A stretch of DNA of 24,145 nt from positions 1 through 24,145 of the IMG/VR virus record IMGVR_UViG_3300022752_000388. One strand, written 5' to 3'. This DNA is from a virus. Both the position numbers and the translations under genes were made by a program. Every line of letters starts with the position of its first letter. The stretch's first letter is position 1. The notes beneath the pieces were generated by a model. That model had not been told where the DNA came from. It saw only the letters and a program-made list of their open reading frames with translations, and did not search any database. Below, piece after piece: positions 1 through 7,313 of the stretch.

Positions 1-608
1 GACCCGCCAGCAGCCCCGCCGGCCACGGTGTCATTACCCGCAGCGCCAGTGGTTGTTGACTCAAACTGAATAGACGGTTGTGGTCCAAGAGATTGATACA
101 ACCTCTCAAGACCTTGTGAATATCCTTGTTGACCGGCGGCAATTTCTTCTGGAGTCGGTCCGTATCTTTTTGCCGCTTCTGTTGGATTAAACTGAAACGG
201 ATTAGGATTAAAAAACAGAGGAAGCCCTACCATGGGTGTGTAAATATTCTGACCGGATTCTGATTTCTTAGGCTCCGGCTGCGGCGGAAACATAGGAGCA
301 GTAAGGGCTCGGTTATATACCGGAGCTTCTTTATAAACCGGCATTTTCACAGCGGGAGGTTTATTTTTAAGAGCCGATGCTAACGTGGCTATTCCAAATC
401 CTAGTGTTGCTAATGCTTTGTCGCCACCTGTTGCTGTTCCAGAAATAAACCTTGAGAAGATATTGTCGCCAAAAAGCGAAGAAAAATCTGTTGATCCAAA
501 ATCAAAGGTTTTGGGATCAATTGCTCCTGGTTCGTTTGGATCTGCTCCGATCATTGGGTCATTAAAAGCTCCAAGATCTGCATTGTCTGATGATCCTCCA
601 AAAGACAT
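1..608 (-). CDS. hypothetical virion-region protein, 3' end beyond window
   Basis: A minus-strand frame opens at ATG (608-606) and stays open for 202 codons to the left edge, so the C-terminus is missing. The start follows the TAG of the upstream gene by 3 nt, and GGAG lies about 6 nt before the ATG, overlapping that stop. The N-terminus is Asp/Gly/Phe-rich (MSFGGSSDNADLGAF). A short hydrophobic Ala/Leu stretch lies near residues 65-80, followed by Pro-rich segments and the motif RYGPTPEEIAAGQQGY. Close to the edge it becomes Gly/Ala-rich. I do not recognise a domain. Its place after the nozzle and jelly-roll genes suggests a virion or late protein. The frame is certain; the function is unknown. 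Confidence 0.8.
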   Translation of the reverse strand, partial: MSFGGSSDNADLGAFNDPMIGADPNEPGAIDPKTFDFGSTDFSSLFGDNIFSRFISGTATGGDKALATLGFGIATLASALKNKPPAVKMPVYKEAPVYNRALTAPMFPPQPEPKKSESGQNIYTPMVGLPLFFNPNPFQFNPTEAAKRYGPTPEEIAAGQQGYSQGLERLYQSLGPQPSIQFESTTTGAAGNDTVAGGAAGG

Positions 609-611
609 AAT

Positions 612-1247
612 CTACTCCGGTATAGATGATACAAAAGCCATCGTGGCAATCACTGATGGTGTGGCCGGTCTCGTGGGCGAAGAACCCGACGGAAGATGTT
701 CTACACTCACCGATGTATTGGTAGTGTGCCAATACAGCTCAACATAATCACCTGCTTGCATGGATAGAAATAAATTAAGTGCAGCAATTAAATGTCCGTC
801 AACGCCACCGTGACTATTGGGGACAGAGAATCTTGAGTTACTGTTTGCTAAATCCGTACCATTGATTGCGGCCCATACGTCTACGTCATGAATCTGAGAA
901 TCCGTATTTACAAGTTGAATGCTAAATTGTAAATTATAAATGCCGGGATAGGTTGTGTTAAGCCTTGAGCTATTAGATAAAAATACACTATCACTGATGT
1001 CCGTATTACTATAGGTAATTGCATAAGCAACAGTTGTGCTTGCAGCGCTCTGGTCAATTTCGCTTGAAAAAGCGCCGAATGGGTTACTTAAAAACCTTCC
1101 TCCATCCCTACCCAATAAGTTTCTGGTGATGTTTTCAAGCCGGTTGAAATACAGTCTCAGTGTATTGGTCAAAGACTCTATATACAAACGATCATAGAGT
1201 TCTGGTGATAGCGGAAGATTTGGAGGTGCTGGATTATCAAGCCTCAT
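612..1247 (-). CDS. jelly-roll-like virion protein
   Basis: This 211-aa protein has a short helical N-terminus (about residues 1-50, Leu/Arg/Asn-rich: PELYDRLYIESLTNTLRLYF) followed by a beta-rich domain from about residue 55 to the end. The beta domain has alternating hydrophobic patches and motifs such as GIYNLQFSIQL, HDVDVWAAINGT, SVPNSHGGVDGH and GDYVELYW. That pattern is typical of C1q/TNF-like jelly-roll modules in phage fibres and head or tail decorations (family knowledge from memory; fold inferred). The start is ATG, overlapping the upstream 711-aa gene by 4 nt (ATGA), so the two are probably translationally coupled. The N-terminal helices could attach the beta domain to the tail. 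An exact role (decoration, baseplate or receptor binding) cannot be decided. Confidence 0.8.
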   Translation of the reverse strand: MRLDNPAPPNLPLSPELYDRLYIESLTNTLRLYFNRLENITRNLLGRDGGRFLSNPFGAFSSEIDQSAASTTVAYAITYSNTDISDSVFLSNSSRLNTTYPGIYNLQFSIQLVNTDSQIHDVDVWAAINGTDLANSNSRFSVPNSHGGVDGHLIAALNLFLSMQAGDYVELYWHTTNTSVSVEHLPSGSSPTRPATPSVIATMAFVSSIPE

Positions 1248-3379
1248 GCTCCGCGTCCCGTAGCACGTCCATCGGATCGAATATCAATTCTTGGAGATCC
1301 TAATTGCCAAGCACTCCCTAAGTCTGTGCTTTCAATCTTAAAAATCATTTGTCTTCCGCGAACTCTTACGTAAACTTGGCCGGTAAATTGTTCAATAACA
1401 GTAGTAGAAGTCCTTGTCACAGCCGCAGAACTAGAACCACTGACAGATTGAGGATTGTTATATCCCGAACCTGAATTCATCATGGGGATTAACGTCATCG
1501 TTACGGACGGACTTGCCGCATCAGATCCAGAAAACGTAATGTCCGGAAGAATTCTGTAAACAAATCCTAAATTATGGCCATCTTGAATATCAAATTCAGA
1601 TGATTCTATATAAGCATTAATAGCTACAGGAGTTCCGGTTTCATTATCGTCATTACCAACTTCATGACTGACTAAATTTAAACTATAAGTAGCTGCTTGA
1701 GGAACATCTCTAAGTCCTGAATCAATCCAAGCAGTTCTTCCTAAAGTTCCGTAATGCCAAATTTTTTCTAAGTAATTGTATACAACATATCTATTGATGG
1801 TTGTTGAGTTACTTGAACAATAAAACCACCATACTTCATTAAAGCCTTCATTAGTACCAGCAAATACTTGTTGATTTTGAGATAAATTAATATCGTTAAA
1901 AATGTATTTTCTAAGGTCACAATTTAACGTATCTATTCTACCTAGATAAGAATAAAACTTATCTTTGCCCATCCAAAAAACGGTTCCAGATGCGACAGCT
2001 ACGGCATTAGGACCCATGACGGAAATGTTATCTCCCAGTAACTGAGAACCCCAAACTAACGGAGCACCCAGATATTGAAGCGAATAAACCGATGAATCTG
2101 TAAATACTGCAATTTCCTGACGGGTTTGAATGGCAGATACAATAGTTGATCCGTGAGATAATCTAAGTGATCCTGCCTGATTTGCCGCCGTGGGCGCCCA
2201 ATCCGTAACCGATTCCTGATCTGACCATCGAATCAGCATAGGATCTTGAATAGCAGATCCAATATCGTTAGAGCCAAAACACAAAACAAATCTGTAAATA
2301 TCCGATACATAAATAAAGTTTTGAATAATTGGCGGGTCTAGCGCTCCGGGAAGCGTTTGGATAGCTACCCCACGAGTTGTTATCGACGTACTAGCATCCC
2401 AATAATATATATTCCCGCCTCGAGGTCCAAAGACTAAATCTTCTCCAAAATTATTAGCCGACCATAAACGAAGTGAATCTAAACTTGAAACTCCTTGGCC
2501 CCAATTTCCTAACCCCCAGCCACCAGCACCCCATCCTACGACAGGTGCTTGTGTTGCAGGGCCTGTATTAACTTGATATTGCGCTAAAACACCAGATCCA
2601 CCGTACGATCCTGCCGTTAGCGCTGAAGGAACCGTAATAGTAAAGGTATTTGCAGTAAGGTAAGTTATTTGGAACTGTGCATTAAAAGTAGACGCATATG
2701 TACCTGTAGCCCCACTAAAAGTAACAAAATCATTAGTTATTGCACCATGAGAAGTAGCTGCTACGACGACGGTCGTGGTTCCATCGGCCGTAAATGGATT
2801 GGCACCTAAAGCAAAAGTATTTATATAATATTGTGCAGATACCGTTCCTCCTCCTCCACTCACGGTTGACGTAGCAGCAGTGGTCACTACGATGGTGTAA
2901 GCATTAGCACTTGAAATTGTCGCTATAACGTGTCTAGTATTTAACTCAGCCGCAGGAACCCCCCCGACTGCGCTTGCTCCGGTAAAGTAAACCAGATCCC
3001 CTGCTTGGGCTCCGTGAGCTGTATCGTTGACGGTAACCGTCGTTGATGTATTTACTGTATCAAAAGGATTTGTAAGAGAAGCAGTGTAGTTTCTAGTTCT
3101 TATAGGGGTTATGTCGTTATATATCCCACTTTGTTCAATATAAAACTTTAAGTTTGTACCAATTCCCATCAGGTTTTGGCCGCTTAACGTAACCCAATTC
3201 CACAAAGAACGGCATATACCTAAAAAAGTATTAACAGAAATCCGCACCCAGCCGCCGATTTTTTCTGGAGTCCCTTGACGAAACCTTACTTTATCCGAGA
3301 CATACCATCCACCCTCGTTGGTGTATCGAGTGTTTTCTCTATTGACTCCGGGTTTATATAATACTTTTGATAAAGGCAT
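1244..3379 (-). CDS. tail nozzle / hub protein (P22 gp10 / T7 gp12-like candidate)
   Basis: This 711-aa protein opens with the segment GVNRENTRYTNEGGWYVSDK followed by VRFRQGTPEKIGGW. I associate that block with podovirus tail nozzle or packaged-DNA-stabilisation proteins (P22 gp10 / T7 gp12 type; from memory). Two related beta insertions follow, at about residues 100-185 and 190-275, each with a 'HGAxxxDxVxFxGA' motif and a Gly/Ala end. Then comes a Gly/Trp linker (GWGAGGWGLGNWGQG). The rest is beta-rich with propeller-like strands (ANNFGEDLVFGPRGGNIYYW, SDQESVTDWAPT, VFTDSSVYSLQYLG, FWMGKDKFYSYLG). It would form the distal part of the short tail that closes the DNA channel. ATG start, 2 nt after the lysozyme stop. 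The nozzle assignment is inferred from motifs and size. Confidence 0.75.
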   Translation of the reverse strand: MPLSKVLYKPGVNRENTRYTNEGGWYVSDKVRFRQGTPEKIGGWVRISVNTFLGICRSLWNWVTLSGQNLMGIGTNLKFYIEQSGIYNDITPIRTRNYTASLTNPFDTVNTSTTVTVNDTAHGAQAGDLVYFTGASAVGGVPAAELNTRHVIATISSANAYTIVVTTAATSTVSGGGGTVSAQYYINTFALGANPFTADGTTTVVVAATSHGAITNDFVTFSGATGTYASTFNAQFQITYLTANTFTITVPSALTAGSYGGSGVLAQYQVNTGPATQAPVVGWGAGGWGLGNWGQGVSSLDSLRLWSANNFGEDLVFGPRGGNIYYWDASTSITTRGVAIQTLPGALDPPIIQNFIYVSDIYRFVLCFGSNDIGSAIQDPMLIRWSDQESVTDWAPTAANQAGSLRLSHGSTIVSAIQTRQEIAVFTDSSVYSLQYLGAPLVWGSQLLGDNISVMGPNAVAVASGTVFWMGKDKFYSYLGRIDTLNCDLRKYIFNDINLSQNQQVFAGTNEGFNEVWWFYCSSNSTTINRYVVYNYLEKIWHYGTLGRTAWIDSGLRDVPQAATYSLNLVSHEVGNDDNETGTPVAINAYIESSEFDIQDGHNLGFVYRILPDITFSGSDAASPSVTMTLIPMMNSGSGYNNPQSVSGSSSAAVTRTSTTVIEQFTGQVYVRVRGRQMIFKIESTDLGSAWQLGSPRIDIRSDGRATGRGA

Positions 3380-3381
3380 CT

Positions 3382-3852
3382 TTACCTCATCAATGCAGCT
3401 TCTGCCGCACGGCGGCGGGTAAGTCCGGGGAGGATTCTGCCGTTTGCTTTATTCCATCTAACACATTCCGTAGCCGCACCATCCCAGTCCCCCGCATCAA
3501 TACGTTTTTTGAAGGTAGAAACTCGGTAGTTTCCTAGTCCGCAATTATAAGCCCAGCTTGTCACGGCGGCAATGCGTCGGGGGAAGGCATTACGAAATGT
3601 CGGACTAAGTTTGCAAACACCTACATAAAAGTATTGGATGTGATGGTCTAAGGCATCAACACACTGTTGCATCGTCCAAATGGTTCCCGGCTGAATGTCC
3701 GGGCCGGTTGATCCGTAACCGATTGTCCAAGGATGCCCCTTGGTTCCGGGGTCGGGGTAAGAGGTTACGGTTCCGTCTGGCAGAAGCCTAGCCAGCCCTT
3801 CAAAGGGCTTTATTAATACGTCTCTTGCTAACTTCTTTGCCTCTTCATTCAC
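3382..3852 (-). CDS. endolysin, GH24 phage-type lysozyme
   Basis: This 156-aa protein hydrolyses peptidoglycan glycan chains to release progeny. It shows the GH24 (T4/P22 lysozyme) hallmarks: the catalytic Glu in KPFEGLARL (E18), a D34 in SYPDPGT, and the PWTIGYGST signature (T43). Downstream are the AAVTSWAYNCGLG helix and the RWNKANGRILPGLTRRRAAE segment near the C-terminus, the conserved substrate-groove end. The distance from E18 to D34 is longer than in T4 lysozyme (E11, D20, T26), as in many phage endolysins with a hairpin insertion. No signal peptide or SAR segment is visible, so export would depend on the adjacent holin. Start is GTG in a GTGA overlap with the holin stop. No spanin gene follows it. 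Confidence 0.93.
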   Translation of the reverse strand: MNEEAKKLARDVLIKPFEGLARLLPDGTVTSYPDPGTKGHPWTIGYGSTGPDIQPGTIWTMQQCVDALDHHIQYFYVGVCKLSPTFRNAFPRRIAAVTSWAYNCGLGNYRVSTFKKRIDAGDWDGAATECVRWNKANGRILPGLTRRRAAEAALMR

Positions 3853-4334
3853 GACTTTTGATATTTCTCTATGCTACGTCCAACAAACCAAAACGTGAGC
3901 ACCATCGTAAAAAGACCAAAATCGTTTTCGTTCCAGTTGGCTTTTAACACTTCGTACCACGGTGCATCCGATAAGAACGCCATATAGATAGCGCAAGCTT
4001 TAACGGCTGCATACATACCGAACAAGCACCATGTAATCCCCGGACGAACAAGTGCCGAGATTGCAGATACGAACCATCCTGCGGATTTTGAAGTTTCTGA
4101 TTGCTCACGGAAAGCCTCTTTAATTGCGTCTAATTGGGTGATGCTATGGTCAACATATTTTTCTTCAACCCTAAACTCACCACGGAGTTTTTCCAGATCT
4201 GTCTGAAGCTGAAACATATTCAGCTCATGTTTGCGTTCATTGGCTTTGTCTAGGAATTTTAGGATCTCAGGGGCGAGCCTAAATAACCCACCGAAGATGG
4301 AGCCAAGTAAACCGCCGGATAGGAGATCAAACAT
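3849..4334 (-). CDS. holin, 3TM (GTA/phage holin_3) type
   Basis: This 161-aa inner-membrane protein is expected to time lysis and let the GH24 endolysin reach the wall. It has a Gly-rich hydrophobic N-terminus (residues 1-25, LLSGGLLGSIFGGLF), a charged helical middle predicted to be coiled coil (about 28-85), and a membrane domain at about 86-122 containing SALVRPGITWCLFGMYAAVK. A last hydrophobic helix lies at about 138-152. The 'RPxIT' motif at the start of the membrane region is what I recall from the 3TM holin family first described for gene transfer agents. It overlaps the lysozyme start by 4 nt, the normal holin-endolysin arrangement. It starts at ATG, 2 nt after the chaperone gene. 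Confidence 0.82.
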   Translation of the reverse strand: MFDLLSGGLLGSIFGGLFRLAPEILKFLDKANERKHELNMFQLQTDLEKLRGEFRVEEKYVDHSITQLDAIKEAFREQSETSKSAGWFVSAISALVRPGITWCLFGMYAAVKACAIYMAFLSDAPWYEVLKANWNENDFGLFTMVLTFWFVGRSIEKYQKS

Positions 4335-4336
4335 AA

Positions 4337-4843
4337 TTATGGTTTATCAGGCCACTGAATACCCCAAGGGAACCCCGCTTGAGTGGGTACGTCACGCAGT
4401 GCTTGACGGTATGCAGCCCATGCAGTTTTATCTACGGGAGCGTCAGCCACCTGTGTCCAATCAGAATCTTTAAGTAACTGTGTACGCTGGCTGCGGACAG
4501 ATTCGGCTTGGGTTGCGTCTTTCTGAGCTTTATATGCAGCTTCTTGCTCGGCAGCGGTTTGTGCTGGTTCCGTTTCTGTTGCTGGACGGTCTGTAAAGAT
4601 CGGGCCAAGAACATACTTAGTAAACCAACGCCCTGAAGCATCTTGCTCTACGCCTTGACGCATGGAGAATTGATAATGGTTTTCTGGTGTGGCTTGTGGG
4701 CCTTCAAACACTACGTCAGCACCCAGTGCTTCAAGCACATCGTCAGTTGTGCGATCCCATGATGGACCGTTGTTGTCTTTAGCCCAGCGCCGGAGTTCAT
4801 CTTCCAGCATCACTTGGCCTGTTGATCTAATTCTGATTTCCAT
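4337..4843 (-). CDS. tail fibre assembly chaperone (Phage_tail_APC-like C-terminus)
   Basis: This 168-aa protein ends with a segment near residues 125-165 that reads LKDSDWTQVADAPVDKTAWA, then YRQALRDVPTQAGFPWGIQW. This 'sDWTQ...YRqaLRDiP...FPw..W' pattern is the signature of the phage tail assembly chaperone family (known family, from memory), which helps fold or trimerise fibres without remaining in the virion. The N-terminus (about 1-70) is a small alpha/beta region seen in similar proteins (FEGPQATPENHYQFSMRQG). The middle (about 85-120) is Ala/Gln/Glu-rich and probably helical. It sits just downstream of the fibre genes, separated from the 643-aa adhesin by the homing-endonuclease-like gene. 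ATG start, with AAGG about 6 nt upstream. Confidence 0.85.
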   Translation of the reverse strand: MEIRIRSTGQVMLEDELRRWAKDNNGPSWDRTTDDVLEALGADVVFEGPQATPENHYQFSMRQGVEQDASGRWFTKYVLGPIFTDRPATETEPAQTAAEQEAAYKAQKDATQAESVRSQRTQLLKDSDWTQVADAPVDKTAWAAYRQALRDVPTQAGFPWGIQWPDKP

Positions 4844-4852
4844 GTTGTACCT

Positions 4853-5380
4853 TTATGTAAGGTAGTCAAAGCCTAATTTCTGATTCCTACAACGCCAGTT
4901 TACTGTTGCCTCCGGCATACGAAATGCTTTGGCACATTCAACAGCAGACCCCCAAACACCGTGAGGTGTACCAACCATCCGTGCAGAATAGTGCTTTGCA
5001 CCACTAATTGCCGCGCTTAGTTTTGCTTTTACTTCAGGTCTGTGCATAGCGTTGTTTTTTCCCACATTCCAAGGGTGAGGCATACCACGCAAAGATTCAG
5101 ATTTTTTGCGCTTGGTTTCTTCGCTGTCAGATTTGCCTAAATTACCATCACGAACATTGTGCTTGCCAAGACCAATAAATACGTTACCTACTTGATAACA
5201 GCCAGCATCACCGACACGGCACATACAATATTTTTCTGCGCCTCGGCCTCTTTGTTCCCACTTGCCCGAATCAAGCCAAATTTGTTTCCACTCATCAAAC
5301 GTCAACACAAACTCAACCCCACGCTGTTTAGCGTTTGATTTTTGTTGCGTGTACGCTTTGAGATATGGGTCTTTGGTCAT
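4853..5380 (-). CDS. putative free-standing homing endonuclease with NUMOD-type DNA-binding modules
   Basis: This 175-aa basic protein has three parts. Residues about 10-80 hold a compact, possibly HNH-like core: NAKQRGVEFVLTFDEWKQIW, the pair YCMCRVGDAGCYQVGNVFIG and then HN at 74-75. Residues about 84-128 resemble NUMOD3 repeats (SEETKRKKSESLRGMPHPW, then RPEVKAKLSAAISGA). Residues about 137-174 resemble a NUMOD1/IENR1 helix-turn-helix (GSAVECAKAFRMPEATVNWR). Such combinations are typical of homing endonucleases, which spread by cutting unoccupied alleles. It lies between a fibre gene and its chaperone with gaps of 1 and 9 nt, so it is transcribed with the late operon. No intron or intein is visible. 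The DNA-binding modules are clearer than the nuclease core, whose family I cannot fix. Confidence 0.7.
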   Translation of the reverse strand: MTKDPYLKAYTQQKSNAKQRGVEFVLTFDEWKQIWLDSGKWEQRGRGAEKYCMCRVGDAGCYQVGNVFIGLGKHNVRDGNLGKSDSEETKRKKSESLRGMPHPWNVGKNNAMHRPEVKAKLSAAISGAKHYSARMVGTPHGVWGSAVECAKAFRMPEATVNWRCRNQKLGFDYLT

Positions 5381-5381
5381 A

Positions 5382-7313
5382 TCAGGAAATGGCGAGGAAA
5401 ATGTATGTGCCGCCCGAGGCGTTTAATCCTGCTGGGGCTGCTGCGGTGACTTGGAACCCAACGCTTGTGGTGTCAACGTAATTAGTGCCGGTGACTTCCG
5501 CAGCGGTTGAGTTTAAGAAAAGATAAGGGTCACTGCCGCTTGAGATGCCCCGTGCGCTGTCATACACATACCAGTCACCGGTAGAGTCCGTGCGCTTAAT
5601 CAGTACGAACCTAGCACCGCCCGTGAAGCCACAGTTAATGGTTTGGAGTGCGCCTGTGCCTGTGTAGCTGCCGACTTTGGATACGCCAGCGCAGGTGGCA
5701 AAGAGATAGGCAACATAAGTGTAACTAGAAATATTTGAGCCGCCACTGATTGAAAAAACACTGCTCGTGGGCGCTGTGAAATTCCAATTAGTATCAACTT
5801 GAAACTCCACAGTGCTTTGCAACTGCCCTACTTGATTTGCTCCTCTCGCACTTGCATAGACGCTCCACTGTCCAGTGTTTGCTCTTGATTTCACAATCAT
5901 CATCTCAGGAGCAACACCTAAGTTATGCGCTTGTGTAGTCGCACTCCCCGTCCCCGTATAACACACCACATCAAAGAAGCCGGGGGCACGGCGGAAACCA
6001 TATGCAACTGATGACAGGCCAGAACCGCTCCAAGGCGTTGGTCCGTAACCATTCATGTAATCCCAAGTTGAAAGGCCGGAAGATTCTGCTCCTGTCGTGT
6101 TGGTCCTCAAATATGCTTTTGTAAGCCTAGACTCCATAACCGGGTCCGCAGCAGACAACGCTTTGCTTAACCCCATATCTGTTACAAACCCTGTTGTTAC
6201 AACAGAGCCCGTTGCAAGGGTTTGCGTTACAGGCGCAAACACACTCGTCCCACTAGTCGGCACTTTCATCGGGCCACGGCGAATGGCGATGTAGATGTAG
6301 GTGGCTGAACCAGAAAAAATAGCTTTTTCAGAAGCAAAACCAGTGGCGGTTGGAGTTCCTCCGTCAGCAAATGCCTCGGCATTGGAATTATTTGGTTGTA
6401 ATACTGAATCACTATAACCAGTGTTATTAAACCACCCCCTGAAAGTATCGAAGACCAACCAACTACCCAAATTGTCTGTTCTTTTGTACATAATCCACTG
6501 AGGCTCGTAACCAAGCGTTTGGGCTGGTACGTTCCCACTGCCATCAGTCGTAAACGACCCACACGAAATCACATTGTCTGACCCACTTAGGCCAAAGCCA
6601 CCTGCGTCGTGGGCAAAGAGGTAGGCGACGTAGGTTAAAGGTGTACCGCCTCCGTCATAAAGCAAGTTTGTGCTTACACCAAAATCTGTGCTAGTTGGGT
6701 CTGATGAACCCCATGCCCCGCTAGTTGTAAATACTGCGCCCGTGGAATTTAATGATATCCATTTGTTCAACCCGCCAAGACTTCGATGGTAAACATACCA
6801 ATCATCAGCACTTGTTACTCGTTTGACAATAATACACCCAGGAACAGAACCTAAGCTGTGTGAAATACGCTGATTGGTTGAGGCGTTTTTTACAAATGTC
6901 ACCACATCAAAGAACTTCGGCTGCTTGCGGAAGGTCCATGAGACGTAGGTGTACCCGCTTTGATTCAGCCGAACACCACCACCTGACGCAGTAAGGTCGA
7001 ACCCGGAAGAACTGACAGACGTTATACCCCCACCGGTCTGCTGTTCAAACGTAGCCGAACTGTCAAGGTAGTTGGTGATGCCGCTCACGGTATTTGAAAG
7101 GCTGTGCCCGGTCGGATTGCTGCGTGACTTACCCCAAACCATTCCACCCTTACCTAACAGATCAATCCCGTTGGTAATCGTCTGCGTGCCCCCGTTGCCG
7201 GTGTACAGGTAAGTGGAGAAAACGTCTTCGATGTAGACAGGAGGTGGTCCAACTACAGTGAACTCTCCGAACCCCTGAGCAGATGCAGCACCTTTAGTTT
7301 CAATTAACGGCAT
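5382..7313 (-). CDS. multi-module tail fibre / receptor-binding protein
   Basis: This 643-aa protein is built from about five copies of a ~100-residue lectin-like beta module. Each has a 'YTGxGxxQTIxxG' or 'xxHxLGxxP' opening, then a strand such as PGCIIVKRVTSADDWYVY, PQWIMYKRTDNLGSWLVF, PEMMIVKSRANTGQWSVY or ARFVLIKRTDSTGDWYVY, and an ending such as YVAYLFA or YIAIRRG. Approximate residue spans are 35-128, 135-240, 247-350, 440-540 and 545-643. I recall these modules in phage fibres of aquatic phages (DUF7483-like; uncertain). The N-terminus, MPLIETKGAASAQGFGEF, is a likely attachment peptide. It is probably an adhesin that contacts the cell surface. Its ATG overlaps the upstream fibre stop by 1 nt (TAATG). 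Confidence 0.8.
   Translation of the reverse strand: MPLIETKGAASAQGFGEFTVVGPPPVYIEDVFSTYLYTGNGGTQTITNGIDLLGKGGMVWGKSRSNPTGHSLSNTVSGITNYLDSSATFEQQTGGGITSVSSSGFDLTASGGGVRLNQSGYTYVSWTFRKQPKFFDVVTFVKNASTNQRISHSLGSVPGCIIVKRVTSADDWYVYHRSLGGLNKWISLNSTGAVFTTSGAWGSSDPTSTDFGVSTNLLYDGGGTPLTYVAYLFAHDAGGFGLSGSDNVISCGSFTTDGSGNVPAQTLGYEPQWIMYKRTDNLGSWLVFDTFRGWFNNTGYSDSVLQPNNSNAEAFADGGTPTATGFASEKAIFSGSATYIYIAIRRGPMKVPTSGTSVFAPVTQTLATGSVVTTGFVTDMGLSKALSAADPVMESRLTKAYLRTNTTGAESSGLSTWDYMNGYGPTPWSGSGLSSVAYGFRRAPGFFDVVCYTGTGSATTQAHNLGVAPEMMIVKSRANTGQWSVYASARGANQVGQLQSTVEFQVDTNWNFTAPTSSVFSISGGSNISSYTYVAYLFATCAGVSKVGSYTGTGALQTINCGFTGGARFVLIKRTDSTGDWYVYDSARGISSGSDPYLFLNSTAAEVTGTNYVDTTSVGFQVTAAAPAGLNASGGTYIFLAIS

Noticed and set aside
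385-747. Plus-strand 120-aa frame near the left edge
   Set aside because: It crosses the ends of two minus-strand genes; the open minus frame from 608 to the edge explains the sequence better.
3382-4334. Overlapping Rz/Rz1-type spanin near the lysis genes
   Set aside because: No frame with a lipoprotein signal or an N-terminal membrane helix plus coiled coil was seen beyond the holin itself.
4432-4641. 69-aa minus-strand frame inside the chaperone gene
   Set aside because: A shifted shadow of the chaperone gene with Lys/Gln/Leu-rich composition; the chaperone frame has recognisable motifs.
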